Source of the DNA: Nitrosomonas sp. Nm84
Lineage (GTDB): Bacteria > Pseudomonadota > Gammaproteobacteria > Burkholderiales > Nitrosomonadaceae
Assembly (NCBI RefSeq): GCF_003201565.1
Contig: NZ_QJJP01000015.1
Location: 1-64,000, forward strand
Direction of reading: 5' to 3'
Length of the DNA: 64,000 bases
Below are positions 8,585 to 16,319 of the stretch, piece by piece. The translations under genes and the position numbers were made by a program. The notes beneath the pieces were generated by a model. The model had not been told where the DNA came from. It made no database searches and saw only the letters and a program-made list of their open reading frames with translations. Each line of letters begins with the position of its first letter. The first letter of the stretch is position 1.

Positions 8585-9907
8585 TCAGAAAGGAATCGTA
8601 GCATCCAGCGAGAACAAAAATTGATCCTTCCTGCCATCAAACGGCCGGAATGCCATATCGATGCCGTCTGCCCTGTCGTAGCGAATGTTTTTACGGATAC
8701 TGATATTGCGCATTGGTTTCCAGTCAATCTTTAATCTCTTCGCTGGTTTCCAATTCATACCCAGTGTGACTGCGTAATAATCTGCAGGTGCGCTGACAAA
8801 TGGTATGTTGCCTGCGTAGCTGATTCCTTTATTGTTGAGGGCCGAGAGTATCCGATAAGGTGAAAAAACGCGCCAACCATTCCGATCATGAAATCGTTCA
8901 GCACGTATACCTATGGATAAATCACGGAAAAGATCATATGTCAGGTGCGTATTGATGCTATACCATGCTGCATTTTGAATTCCTCCAGGCAGGTTAATGT
9001 TACTTGCCCACCCATGGACATGGTGCACGACCCAATGAGTCTTGGGTGTGATCCAATGCTGCAGAACAGTGTTGTACATTATCCAGGGTTCATTGACTGC
9101 TGTTTGTCCGTACGTTCCGCCTAATGCTACCGAGGTTTTTTGATCATTACTGTTCCAGCGAATATTCGCTAATCCTCCCCAGTTACCTAATTGTTTATCA
9201 AAACCACCATCCCAACCTCCGGTCGCGCTGCCCGTAGTTGCTCCAGCTTGAATTGCCCAATTTTGATTGATTGTATAACTGCCTAAGAAACCTGTGTGCG
9301 TGAACGGCTCGCCACTGTTAAGCGCATAAGCACGGGTATAAAAGAAGTTATCAGGAGCAGGAACAGTTTCATAACCAAGCGGTGAATAAAAATGACCGGC
9401 TTTAATATTGAGTCCATTTCCGACCGGCAAGTAAGCTTCAAGGTAAGCTTGAGGAAGTGCAATTCCATAAGTGCGGGTCGATTTACAACACAAATTGAGA
9501 TCCCAGTTACCCCTGTCTGATGGCTCACCGGTATTCTCATCAAAGGCTGATATACCAAAAGCCTGTGTATAAATAGCATCTGTTCCAAATAAGAAATCGA
9601 AACGACCGCCAATATCCCATTTTTTGCCTTCTGATTCCACGTTACGCTGTAAAAATAGGTTGAGCTGATTTAACTGAAATCGGTTGGCTCGATCCGCAAA
9701 AGTAACAGCACCATTGAAGCCATCCGATGGATTATTGGCATTATAGGTTGCGCCACCGTTGATCCAACCGCCCAATTCAAAACCACTCTCTCTGAACAGG
9801 TTTGTCATGCTATTTGCATGCACACTACTCAAATTCAATAGAATCGAAAACATAGTCCCTATCCAAATGTATGACGTTTGATTATTATTTTTTGCTGTGC
9901 GATTCAT
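8585..9907 (-). CDS. Outer-membrane beta-barrel protein (BBP2-like porin), paralogue 1
   Basis: A 440-residue protein with a signal peptide (ending near VHANS) and a barrel ending in a terminal phenylalanine (FSLDATIPF). Conserved stretches shared with the two paralogues at 19397 and 21635 include LGGWINGGAT, DGFNGAVTFADRANRFQLNQ, GGRFDFLFGTDAIYTQAFG, WDLNLCC, RTYGIALPQAYLE and TVPAPDNFFYTRAY. The pattern resembles the BBP2 porin-like family, which has no settled substrate. The tandem cysteines in NLCC are conserved in all three copies. About 69 nt upstream of the start is a paired-box element also found before the two small lipoprotein genes. The barrel call is solid; the transport substrate is unknown. 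Confidence 0.78.
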   Translation of the reverse strand: MNRTAKNNNQTSYIWIGTMFSILLNLSSVHANSMTNLFRESGFELGGWINGGATYNANNPSDGFNGAVTFADRANRFQLNQLNLFLQRNVESEGKKWDIGGRFDFLFGTDAIYTQAFGISAFDENTGEPSDRGNWDLNLCCKSTRTYGIALPQAYLEAYLPVGNGLNIKAGHFYSPLGYETVPAPDNFFYTRAYALNSGEPFTHTGFLGSYTINQNWAIQAGATTGSATGGWDGGFDKQLGNWGGLANIRWNSNDQKTSVALGGTYGQTAVNEPWIMYNTVLQHWITPKTHWVVHHVHGWASNINLPGGIQNAAWYSINTHLTYDLFRDLSIGIRAERFHDRNGWRVFSPYRILSALNNKGISYAGNIPFVSAPADYYAVTLGMNWKPAKRLKIDWKPMRNISIRKNIRYDRADGIDMAFRPFDGRKDQFLFSLDATIPF

Positions 9908-9939
9908 TTTTAGATTCTCTTTTCAAAGTGGATCGTACC

Positions 9940-10015
9940 TTAGCTCAGTCAAGACAATGGCGCATACCGGGAAAACCATTATTCTTTATTAAGAGAAACC
10001 ATTAGAAACGCATTT
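9940..10015 (-). promoter_or_regulatory. Shared upstream element, copy A (two AATGGTTT-type boxes 23 bp apart)
   Basis: Written on the plus strand, GGAAAACCATT (9970-9980) is followed by GAAACCATT (9995-10003); the CC pairs are at 9976 and 9999, exactly 23 bp apart. A TTGACT-like block (minus strand) lies at about 9942-9951. The same arrangement occurs before the lipoprotein genes at 10698 and 21252. The nearer box is 69 nt from the barrel start codon. A direct repeat at two helical turns suits a dimeric activator or repressor, but the regulator is not identified. Confidence 0.6.
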
Positions 10016-10239
10016 CACTTCGCAGTGGAATTTATGATTTATTAGATAGAATGAAGCAACTAACTTGTACGATCTACGAATACTTGTTTGTTGAAAAAGC
10101 CACTATAGGAAAAGCAAAACGCCCAGGATCAGAAGACCAAAGGCGCTTTGAAGAGGTGATGTTGGGAATCAAATAATTCTTACTGAATTCTTACTACCTA
10201 TAAAACCAAGATCCTTTCTTTATTGGATTTTTAGGCATT
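10016..10239. other. Intergenic stretch with a weak 41-codon reading frame
   Basis: Between the regulatory element of the barrel gene and the stop of the first YYGR lipoprotein. A short plus-strand frame from ATG 10051 to a stop at 10174-10176 ends in SEDQRRFEEVMLGIK. It has no clear ribosome-binding site and no recognised relative, so I do not call it as a gene. Confidence 0.3.
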
Positions 10240-10698
10240 TCACAAGTTGCTTGAGTTCGAGTTTTGCTTAGTCTTGATTGTACGATTGCCTTGTTGACCA
10301 TGAATCTCTGCTGGCTTGGCATATTTGCGCTGCAACAATTCTGCTGCTATTTTTCGATGAAAATGGGCCTGTTTTTGTGCTTCTTGTACAGCTTGCTCGT
10401 AATAACGTAAATTGGCCGCGGCATGTGATTGAAAATCCTGTCCTCCTCGCCCATAGTATTGGCTCTTATCTTCATAGTGCTGCAAGGCTTTCTTTTTTTC
10501 TGCTGCTTTTGTGGCCATTTCTTTGGCTACATCGTCATAGTAATTAGCCAACTTATCATGATCACTATAAGTTTTTGGATTCTGCGCCAGCTTTCTACCA
10601 TCATCATTTTGTGCTTCTATATGACCCAGCTGCGCACACGCAACCAATAGAAAAAGTAAAGGTAAAACTACAAGATATCTTCTCAGTTTTATGCTCAT
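10240..10698 (-). CDS. Small coiled-coil lipoprotein with YYGRxGxDxxSH motif, paralogue 1
   Basis: The start at 10698 is chosen over the upstream ATG at 10773 because GGAG precedes it and it gives a clean lipoprotein signal (LLFLLVAC, Cys21). The mature part is mostly charged helix: DHDKLANYYDDVAKEMATKA, then HYEDKSQYYGRGGQDFQSHA and HFHRKIAAELLQ. The same layout is found in the genes at 20830-21252 and 59197-59553, defining a small family. It probably sits in the periplasm attached to a membrane. The shared upstream element is 72 nt before the start. Its position next to a barrel gene with the same element suggests a joint regulon. No function is known to me. Confidence 0.72.
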   Translation of the reverse strand: MSIKLRRYLVVLPLLFLLVACAQLGHIEAQNDDGRKLAQNPKTYSDHDKLANYYDDVAKEMATKAAEKKKALQHYEDKSQYYGRGGQDFQSHAAANLRYYEQAVQEAQKQAHFHRKIAAELLQRKYAKPAEIHGQQGNRTIKTKQNSNSSNL

Positions 10699-10734
10699 GA
10701 TAGTAACTCCAAGTAGAACGACATGGGAGCATAT

Positions 10735-10805
10735 TATCTGAGTCAATACTATGATGAATATTGGGGAAACCATTGTTCTTTACTCAGGAAAACTATTAAA
10801 AAGCA
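10735..10805 (-). promoter_or_regulatory. Shared upstream element, copy B
   Basis: On the plus strand, GGGGAAACCATTGTTCTTTA is followed by GGAAAACTATT; the CC/CT pairs are at 10770 and 10793, again 23 bp apart. The TTGACTCAG block on the minus strand lies at about 10740-10748. The element overlaps the 5' extension of the reading frame, which supports the later start at 10698. Confidence 0.6.
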
Positions 10806-10928
10806 TTCCAATAAGAAACATTTCAATAAGATAAATCGCATTGTGAATCGGATATAAGTATCGGTTAATAAATAGTTAATTATGTTTCACAATCATCAGA
10901 CCGAAGCAAAATTTTGATTGAAACCAAT

Positions 10929-11840
10929 CTATTCTAAAGATTGGTCCCAGTAAGGCTTATCTCCGACGTGTTCTGTCAGGAAATTAATAAAAGAGCTTAT
11001 CTTTTTAGGCAAATGTCTACTTGGAAGATAGCAGGCATATATATGACGCTCTACCGATAGGTATTCTGGAAGCGCCGCCTGAAGTCGACCTTTTTGTAAT
11101 TCCATACCAATAGTATAGGTAGGTAACAAAGCGATTCCTAGTCCATGAAGTGCTGCCTGAGCAAGTGCATCGTTATCATTGATACGTAAGGTCCCTGATA
11201 CTGGAATTTTGATCTTGCCTTCCGGCCCGATGAAGCGCCAATAGCCTTGCTCAGCCGAGAGCGCACAATCGAGACAGTTATGTTTCACTAGATCTTCTGG
11301 TGTTTGTGGCACACCCCATTGTTGGAAGTACTGAGGGGTTGCGCACAGTATGCGACGCACAGGCGCAATCTTACGAGCTACCAGATTGGGATCCGGCTCG
11401 TTTGTCACACGAATCTGTACATCATATCCTTCTTCGATCAAGTCGCCTGGACGATCGGTAATGGTCAAGTCAACTTTTATTTTAGGATAACGTGCAAGAA
11501 AACAAGGCAGTACGGGAGCGACATGACGCGTTCCAAAAGAGCTCGGCACACTCACTTTCAGTGTTCCGCGCGGTTCAGCGTGAAGGCTATTTACTACTTG
11601 TTCGGCATGTTCAGCCTCTGTCAGGATACGTGCTACATGCTCAGAAAGCGCGATGCCCGTCTCCGTCAAACTAAGATGTCGAGTGCTGCGGAGAAGTAAT
11701 CGTGTACTAAGATTCTTCTCAAGTTTGGCAACTGCTTTACTGACCGCTGCGCGAGAGATATCCATGCGACGTGCCGCTTCCGCAAAACTGCCTGCCTCCA
11801 CGACGCGTGCAAAAATGATGAATAGGTTAAGATCTTGCAT
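10929..11840 (-). CDS. LysR-family transcriptional regulator
   Basis: A 303-residue protein of normal family length. The N-terminal winged helix-turn-helix is clear (VVEAGSFAEAARRMDISRAA, then VSKAVAKLEKNLSTRLL, STRHLSLTETG). The effector-binding part follows, with GTLKVSVPSSFGTRHVAPVL and NDNDALAQAALHGLGIALLP. It resembles the CrgA/DsdC-like subgroup that regulates diverse oxidoreductase or efflux genes. It is divergent from the tiny membrane-protein pair at 12176, with a 335-bp gap, so those could be its targets. No metabolic gene is adjacent, and the inducer is unknown. Confidence 0.88.
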   Translation of the reverse strand: MQDLNLFIIFARVVEAGSFAEAARRMDISRAAVSKAVAKLEKNLSTRLLLRSTRHLSLTETGIALSEHVARILTEAEHAEQVVNSLHAEPRGTLKVSVPSSFGTRHVAPVLPCFLARYPKIKVDLTITDRPGDLIEEGYDVQIRVTNEPDPNLVARKIAPVRRILCATPQYFQQWGVPQTPEDLVKHNCLDCALSAEQGYWRFIGPEGKIKIPVSGTLRINDNDALAQAALHGLGIALLPTYTIGMELQKGRLQAALPEYLSVERHIYACYLPSRHLPKKISSFINFLTEHVGDKPYWDQSLE

Positions 11841-12175
11841 AATACTATTGTATCCAATTTGGAAACAAAATGTTTCATTTTTTGGTACTTCTCTCTAGCA
11901 AATTCTCTCTGTATTATCGCTTCCAAGGTGAGATATTTATATTAGATGCCGCAAATAAATTATGGTTATTATTGTAACTAAAAGACTAATATCTATATTG
12001 ACCTTAATTAGCGCACTCTTATTCACTTAAAGTGAGATATTTCCGGTTGGTCAATTAAAGGTTTTATTGTCAACCTGATAGAGCGTATTATTAATAGGGT
12101 TATTTTACAAGTTAAATGCACATTCTTTACTACTTGCATAAATAATCAACAAATGTACTACAAGGAGTAGAACTT
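11841..12175. promoter_or_regulatory. Divergent intergenic region between lysR-type gene and small membrane protein
   Basis: A 335-bp AT-rich gap. It should hold the promoter of the LysR gene on one strand and of the small protein at 12176 on the other. I see no unambiguous -35/-10 pair and no convincing palindromic T-N11-A operator, though several AT-rich candidates exist. The only clear signal is the ribosome site AAGGAG just before 12176. Confidence 0.35.
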
Positions 12176-12385
12176 ATGGAAACCAAAGAGTTATTAAAAT
12201 CACCACAGTTATTTATCGTTTATGCAATTACCCTTCTTTATACCATCACGTTCTATTTGGCGGCAGTTGTGACGTCATCTGCTGATAATGCAGTATGGGG
12301 CCTGCAAGGCATACATCAGGTTGCTAAACTAGAAACAAATGGTCTTAACCATTCTCAAGTAATCCGGAATAACAGTTCGGGTTAA
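12176..12385 (+). CDS. Small single-span membrane protein, first of a tandem pair
   Basis: A 69-residue protein with one hydrophobic segment (FIVYAITLLYTITFYLAAVV) preceded by METKELLKSPQL. The ribosome site and spacing (ACAAGGAGTAGAACTTATG) are nearly repeated at the second gene 346 bp on. The proteins share a KxPQLFxVYAIT core, so the pair arose by duplication including the leader. The C-terminal half is polar and unremarkable. I do not recognise the family. Small proteins of this type often stabilise a larger membrane complex, but no such complex is encoded nearby. Confidence 0.6.
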   Translation: METKELLKSPQLFIVYAITLLYTITFYLAAVVTSSADNAVWGLQGIHQVAKLETNGLNHSQVIRNNSSG

Positions 12386-12521
12386 ACCCGATAAGGATCG
12401 TGCCCCCATTTTTGTAATCAAGTAAATCATTGCAAGAGAGCAAAAAAGCATCAGTGGGGGCATTTGAACAAAAATATGCGGTTAAGGCAAACAATACAGA
12501 TGATTACGAGGAGTAAAACTT

Positions 12522-12644
12522 ATGAGAATCAGAGACCCATTAAAAAAACCTCAGTTATTTGAAGTTTATGCAATTACTATTTATTTTGCAGTCACGATCT
12601 GTTTAATTCTCTTTTACAGCTACAATTTGTTTAATTCCCTTTAG
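12522..12644 (+). CDS. Tiny membrane protein (40 residues), second of the tandem pair, possibly frameshifted
   Basis: ATG at 12522 follows GAGGAGTAAAACTT, copying the leader of the first gene. The product starts MRIRDPLKKPQLFEVYAIT and has one hydrophobic segment. Just past its stop the DNA AGCGGCAGTTATAACGGCTT still matches GGCGGCAGTTGTGACGTCAT of the first gene, so homology extends beyond the stop in another frame. A near-repeat GTTTAATTC(T/C)C occurs twice 28 bp apart inside the gene, a likely slippage insertion that shifted the frame. It may therefore be a shortened or dead copy. Confidence 0.5.
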   Translation: MRIRDPLKKPQLFEVYAITIYFAVTICLILFYSYNLFNSL

Positions 12645-13107
12645 CGGCAGTTATAACGGCTTCTGAGGTGCTGTCAAAATGGAGCCACCGGCTTAAGCGG
12701 AAAGCAGATTTGCTAGTATTGCCACGTAAATTGTGCTGGTGGCAAATAACCTAGCTTTTCTGTTTTCTCTGTCGTTTATAGAAGCTATATATTCGGTAAG
12801 GCTTGCCTAATGCGAACTCTCTCCGTCTGTCAGCATAAACCCAGTTTTCTAGTTACCCCCTTGAATAACAACAATCGTTTTTCTGCTTCTACCAGCGATC
12901 CACTCTTTCTTTGAAAAACTTAACTAATTGCTCCCTAAATTCGTGACTATATTGGGTACGCGGTAATTCCATCTTCATCCTCCATTTCATCTCTTCATCT
13001 TATGAAACTTCGGATCCCTTGAAAATCAACATACCTCAAAATCTCATTACCTTCACAAGCAAAAACATTTAAAATTGGTAGCTCCAAATTGATAGTGACT
13101 GAAGCTT
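12645..13107. other. Gap containing a decayed IS3-type remnant
   Basis: 463 bp without an intact gene. The minus strand from about 12978 down to about 12800 keeps pieces of an IS3-family OrfA. The stretch from 13000 to 13107 looks like the upstream region of crcB. I looked for the fluoride riboswitch fold there and did not find it. Confidence 0.5.
12800..12978 (-). pseudogene. IS3-family OrfA remnant
   Basis: From ATG 12978 the minus strand reads MKMELPRTQYSHEFREQLVK then FFKERVDRW and a stop at 12889. This matches the N-terminal helix-turn-helix start of IS3 OrfA proteins. Downstream in another frame LENWVYADRRR matches the conserved LKNWV-type segment of the same protein. The middle part is deleted or frameshifted, and no OrfB follows. 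It is too short and broken to act. Confidence 0.6.
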
Positions 13108-13491
13108 ATGCTCAATTCCATATTAGCCATTAGTATTGGCGCATCCTTGGGTGCCATACTGAGATGGTTGCTAGGGGTATCCCTTAATGCGCTGTTTCCG
13201 ATTATTCCACTTGGTACACTCGTGGCGAATCTTATTGGCGGTTATCTGATAGGCGTGGCACTCGCTATATTTACCCATCATCCTGGTCTTGCACCCGAGT
13301 GGCGCTTGCTGGTAATTACCGGTTTTCTGGGCGCGTTAACCACATTTTCCAGTTTCTCTGCTGAAGTCACCACTCTGATTCAAGAGGGGCGTATACTTTG
13401 GGCCACCGGTGCAATCAGTGTTCATGTGATAGGTTCTTTGGTAATGACGATGCTGGGACTAGCGACCGTTTCTGCGCTCAGAACCATTTGA
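13108..13491 (+). CDS. crcB: Fluoride-selective channel CrcB/Fluc
   Basis: A 127-residue protein with four hydrophobic segments. The family signatures are present: [13 protein letters not shown] at the start, [14 protein letters not shown] in the second helix and [15 protein letters not shown] with the TFSSF pore motif in the third. Fluc channels are dual-topology dimers in the inner membrane that export fluoride. The next gene, 16 bp on, is a DUF190 protein, a common partner of crcB. Length is normal and no residue is missing. The ribosome site is weak. No fluoride riboswitch was seen upstream. Confidence 0.92.
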   Translation: MLNSILAISIGASLGAILRWLLGVSLNALFPIIPLGTLVANLIGGYLIGVALAIFTHHPGLAPEWRLLVITGFLGALTTFSSFSAEVTTLIQEGRILWATGAISVHVIGSLVMTMLGLATVSALRTI

Positions 13492-13507
13492 CTCTAAGGA
13501 GAAGATC

Positions 13508-13825
13508 ATGAATGGCTATCAATTGACTTTCTTTACACAGCAAGATCGCAAGCACGATCACATGCCTCTCGGAGAATGGTTAGTGCAAGCGGCACAGAAA
13601 TTGGGTATTCGCGGCACAACGCTGATTGCTGCAACCGAAGGATTTGGACACGAACGCAAACTGCATTCCGCGCATTTCTTTGATTTGGCGGATCAGCCAA
13701 TCGAAGTGACTATGGCCGTGAATGAACAGGAAGCAGCATGCATGTTCGCGCATCTGAATCAAGCAGGTATTAATGTGTTCTATGTCAAAATACCGATTGA
13801 GTTCGGTATGACCGGGGAAACCTAA
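13508..13825 (+). CDS. DUF190 family protein
   Basis: A 105-residue cytoplasmic protein with an excellent ribosome site (TAAGGAG, 8 bases before ATG). It has the family features: a ferredoxin-like PII-type fold pattern with GTTLIAATEGFGHERKLHSA and a second strand QPIEVTMAVNE. DUF190 proteins frequently follow crcB, as here, and are proposed to sense or modulate fluoride handling, but the mechanism is not established. It is almost certainly in an operon with crcB. Confidence 0.8.
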   Translation: MNGYQLTFFTQQDRKHDHMPLGEWLVQAAQKLGIRGTTLIAATEGFGHERKLHSAHFFDLADQPIEVTMAVNEQEAACMFAHLNQAGINVFYVKIPIEFGMTGET

Positions 13826-14018
13826 TGTGAGTCGCTTCGGTTCTTCTGGGAAGAAAATGATTCGAGCGAGCGAAAGAAGAGATGAAAAATTAAATCAGCT
13901 ATTCATCGGAAGAATGAGTGGCAGGATTGGTACTCGAGTAGTAAAAGAAGTATGAGTCGCGATGATCCGCGATCAGTATCCTAAACCCCACAAAAACGTC
14001 AAGATACAATGACATTTC

Positions 14019-14186
14019 ATGTCTAGCGCCGCTCGCGAAAAATTTTCCTCTGAAGCTGCGCCAGAAGTTCTTGCCACACCTAGAAAAATTGCCGAATCCA
14101 CAGGACGGCCTCGCCACCATATTTTAGGTATTTTTGCGCAAAGTCTAAGCGAGTTTGACCAGCTTTACCACGAATCAGCTAAGTAA
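14019..14186 (+). CDS. Small uncharacterised protein (55 residues), possible fragment
   Basis: ATG 14019 to TAA 14186. The product starts MSSAAREKFSSEAAPEVLAT and continues RKIAESTGRPRHHILGIFAQ, then SLSEFDQLYHESAK. The GRPRHHILGIFAQSL stretch looks conserved rather than random. I do not recognise a named family; the short basic-plus-acidic layout could fit an antitoxin-like or regulatory protein, but no toxin gene is adjacent. The 190 bp before it hold a further short frame with a stop between, so this may be the 3' part of a decayed gene. Confidence 0.4.
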   Translation: MSSAAREKFSSEAAPEVLATPRKIAESTGRPRHHILGIFAQSLSEFDQLYHESAK

Positions 14187-14329
14187 CGATGAGAAATTAC
14201 CTGGCTGTTTCCGGCAGCATTAGCATTGATTAAGAATCATATACATCGCTCAGAAGAACGACAGTATTTTAGGTTTAAATCTCAAAAACTGTATTTTACA
14301 AAGACTTCATCCCATACTCTACAAATACC

Positions 14330-14677
14330 ATGAACACTATCAGAATTAAACGGGTATACGAAAAGGCTGCGACAGATGAATACAGAATCTTGGTGGATAG
14401 ATTGTGGCCTCGAGGATTGACTAAAGAACGGGCAGCAATTGATTTGTGGCTAAAAGAGATTGCGCCTTCGACGGAATTACGTAAGTGGTTTGGGCATGAC
14501 CCAGAAAAATTCCTTGAATTTCGCACTCGCTATGTTGCAGAGCTTACACAAAATCCTGCCGTAGCAATTATTTCAAATTTATTAACCGAACATAAGAATA
14601 TAGTCTTGGTATATGCAGCTAAAAGCGAGGTTACTAATCATGCAATCGTGCTTAAAGGATTTATAGAATCAATATAG
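14330..14677 (+). CDS. DUF488 family protein (YeaO-like)
   Basis: A 115-residue protein with the full DUF488 pattern: IRIKRVYEKA, YRILVDRLWPRGLTKERA, then DLWLKEIAPSTELRKWFGHD and a C-terminal segment with LVYAAKSEVTNHAIVLKGFI. The DRLWPRG box is diagnostic. The function of the family is unknown; it is cytoplasmic and widespread. The gene stands alone between the small protein at 14019 and the convergent Gly-zipper lipoprotein gene. Length and motifs are normal. Confidence 0.88.
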   Translation: MNTIRIKRVYEKAATDEYRILVDRLWPRGLTKERAAIDLWLKEIAPSTELRKWFGHDPEKFLEFRTRYVAELTQNPAVAIISNLLTEHKNIVLVYAAKSEVTNHAIVLKGFIESI

Positions 14678-14830
14678 CAGATCCTGCTTTCGCACACCAT
14701 ATTATGCACCTTACCGCTAACCATAGTTATCCAACAAAGAAGTGTCACTCCATGGTTTCCTGAGCACACACCCCGAAGTATTAACAATCAGTGACTCGTT
14801 ATCCAAGAACATCACAAGCCACTGAAACAG

Positions 14831-15403
14831 TTACCGAATGGGCGGTGGTGGTGGCGGATTACCCGGTGGAGGAGGAGGCGGATTGCCTGACGAGGGCGGG
14901 GGCGGCGGCAATGTAGAACTCGCCGGCGGCGTTGAAACCCTTCGATAGCGGTCATCATAAACAGCGGCTGGGCTTCTAGTGATGTTACCCGAAACGGGAA
15001 CATTATGGCCTTTCGCATACATGCAAGGAATATAGCTGTTGTCATATCTTTGTTGGCTGATATTCCCTGAAGATGTGGCATTACTTGTTCCAAACAGTGT
15101 GCCCGCTAAAAGACCTATACCAGCACCTATGGCAGCGCCTTCCCCACCACCGATAGCAGCGCCTGCAGCAGCACCTAGCCCGGCTCCAACGGCGGCACCT
15201 TCTACACCGCTCGTCCGGGAGGATTGTCTAGGAGTATTACCTTCAATCTGAAGGTAAGCGTATTCTCTACATTCCCTGTCATCTTGACGAAATTGATCAA
15301 AGCTTTTACCAGAACCAGGTAATACCATCATACTAGGGCCTGTTGGCAGATTTACACAAGCGGTCAATATACAAGTGACCAGTAATATAGATGATCTTCT
15401 CAT
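14831..15403 (-). CDS. Glycine-zipper lipoprotein with proline-rich tail
   Basis: A 190-residue protein. The signal ends in the lipobox LTAC (Cys16). After a short polar part there is a glycine-zipper segment (GAAVGAGLGAAAGAAIGGGE, then GAAIGAGIGLLAGTLFG) of the YMGG/SlyB-like type that can insert in membranes. Two cysteines occur outside it, CREYAY and PCMYAKGHN. The end is a proline-rich tail with runs of 5 to 6 prolines separated by GN, unusual for this class. It is probably an envelope lipoprotein. Its stop lies 25 bp beyond the next gene on the same strand, so they may be co-transcribed. Function unknown. Confidence 0.7.
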   Translation of the reverse strand: MRRSSILLVTCILTACVNLPTGPSMMVLPGSGKSFDQFRQDDRECREYAYLQIEGNTPRQSSRTSGVEGAAVGAGLGAAAGAAIGGGEGAAIGAGIGLLAGTLFGTSNATSSGNISQQRYDNSYIPCMYAKGHNVPVSGNITRSPAAVYDDRYRRVSTPPASSTLPPPPPSSGNPPPPPPGNPPPPPPIR

Positions 15404-15427
15404 TATTAATATGTTTACCTTAATTTG

Positions 15428-15874
15428 TTATTGCCCTGAAGGCTGTGGCGCTACTTGCAGCCAGCCAGCTGGACAGTTTTTTACATATGGATAGTAACCT
15501 TCAGGGTTCTGGCAATAGTACCAATAACTGGTCTGTGGTTGGGCCGATTGTACCTGTGGTTGCTGTACATAAACCGGTGGTGAAGTCGGTACAATCACAG
15601 TTTGCGGATAAGCATAAGCAGGTGGATAGTAAAAAGGATAGCGATAACCATATCCGCCCCAACCGTAACCACCGAAGCCATAGCCACCATACCCATAACC
15701 ACCATAAAATCCAGGGCCGAAGCCTAGGCCAATGCTTAAATGATTATGACCATGTCCATGATGACCCCCATGCCCCCCTCCGTGGTGCCCTCCACCTCGC
15801 GCCCAAACAGAGCCGTTTGTTATCAGTATCATCAACAGCACGACAGCTAAAGACGTCAATTTCATATTGTCCAT
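15428..15874 (-). CDS. Secreted glycine/tyrosine/histidine-rich small protein
   Basis: The start at 15874 is chosen because GGGAATTCCT precedes it and it gives a clean signal peptide (SLAVVLLMILITNGSVWA); the frame extends to 15931. The mature part has a His/Gly block (GGGHHGGGHGGHHGHGHNH), then Gly/Tyr repeats (YGGYGYGGYGFGGYGWGG). The C-terminus shows YYCQNPEGYYPYVKNCPAGW, a short domain seen at the end of many proteobacterial secreted proteins. The histidine block could bind metal. It probably forms an operon with the Gly-zipper lipoprotein gene 24 bp downstream. No assigned function. Confidence 0.68.
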   Translation of the reverse strand: MDNMKLTSLAVVLLMILITNGSVWARGGGHHGGGHGGHHGHGHNHLSIGLGFGPGFYGGYGYGGYGFGGYGWGGYGYRYPFYYPPAYAYPQTVIVPTSPPVYVQQPQVQSAQPQTSYWYYCQNPEGYYPYVKNCPAGWLQVAPQPSGQ

Positions 15875-15931
15875 AGGAATTCCCGTGAATATTCGATATG
15901 AATAGTAAGACAGAAAATTAGACTGATACAT

Positions 15932-16319
15932 TACTCCACAATTCCATCAGCATGCAAAACTAACGTTCCCATATAAAATAAAAATTCAATCACTCCTAAT
16001 CCGGCTAGATGAAAAGCGGGGACCTTCACTGCGTGAGATGATCTGTCTTGAAGAATGTGCTTTAAAGGCGTCCCATGTCCAAAACTCCTAGCAATGGAAC
16101 AGATAAGTCGACGATGACGCATTGCTTGCAAACAAAATCAATGTAAAAACCAGGGATAGCAAAAAAGCGCCTTTTTATTACCGCCTTATTGTAGAAAACC
16201 TATTGAAAATATTTAGCATTAAGGAAAGGTCAGAATAAAGCAAAACCGTACCAGGGATTCAGCGACACGCCCTTCGCGCCGGACGATGGCGCGACCCTTG
16301 CGCGTTAGCAGGTTTTAAG
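15932..16319. other. Intergenic stretch, with a GC-rich tract near its end
   Basis: A 388-bp gap. A minus-strand frame to 16131 has no recognisable relative and no ribosome site, so it is not called. At about 16245-16312 there is a short GC-rich tract (CCCTTCGCGCCGGACGATGG) unlike the AT-rich surroundings. Read forward it gives YQGFSDTPFAPDDGATLAR before a stop, perhaps a small relic of a transferred gene. Confidence 0.35.

Noticed and set aside
12400-12470. Inverted repeat TGCCCCCAT / GTGGGGGCAT after the first tiny membrane gene
   Set aside because: Short arms separated by about 45 nt and no T run; too weak to call a terminator.
12990-13107. Fluoride riboswitch before crcB
   Set aside because: I did not find the pseudoknot-forming consensus, so no riboswitch is called.
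15931-16131. 66-codon minus-strand frame before the Gly/Tyr-rich gene
   Set aside because: No ribosome site, no family resemblance; I only list the region as a gap.
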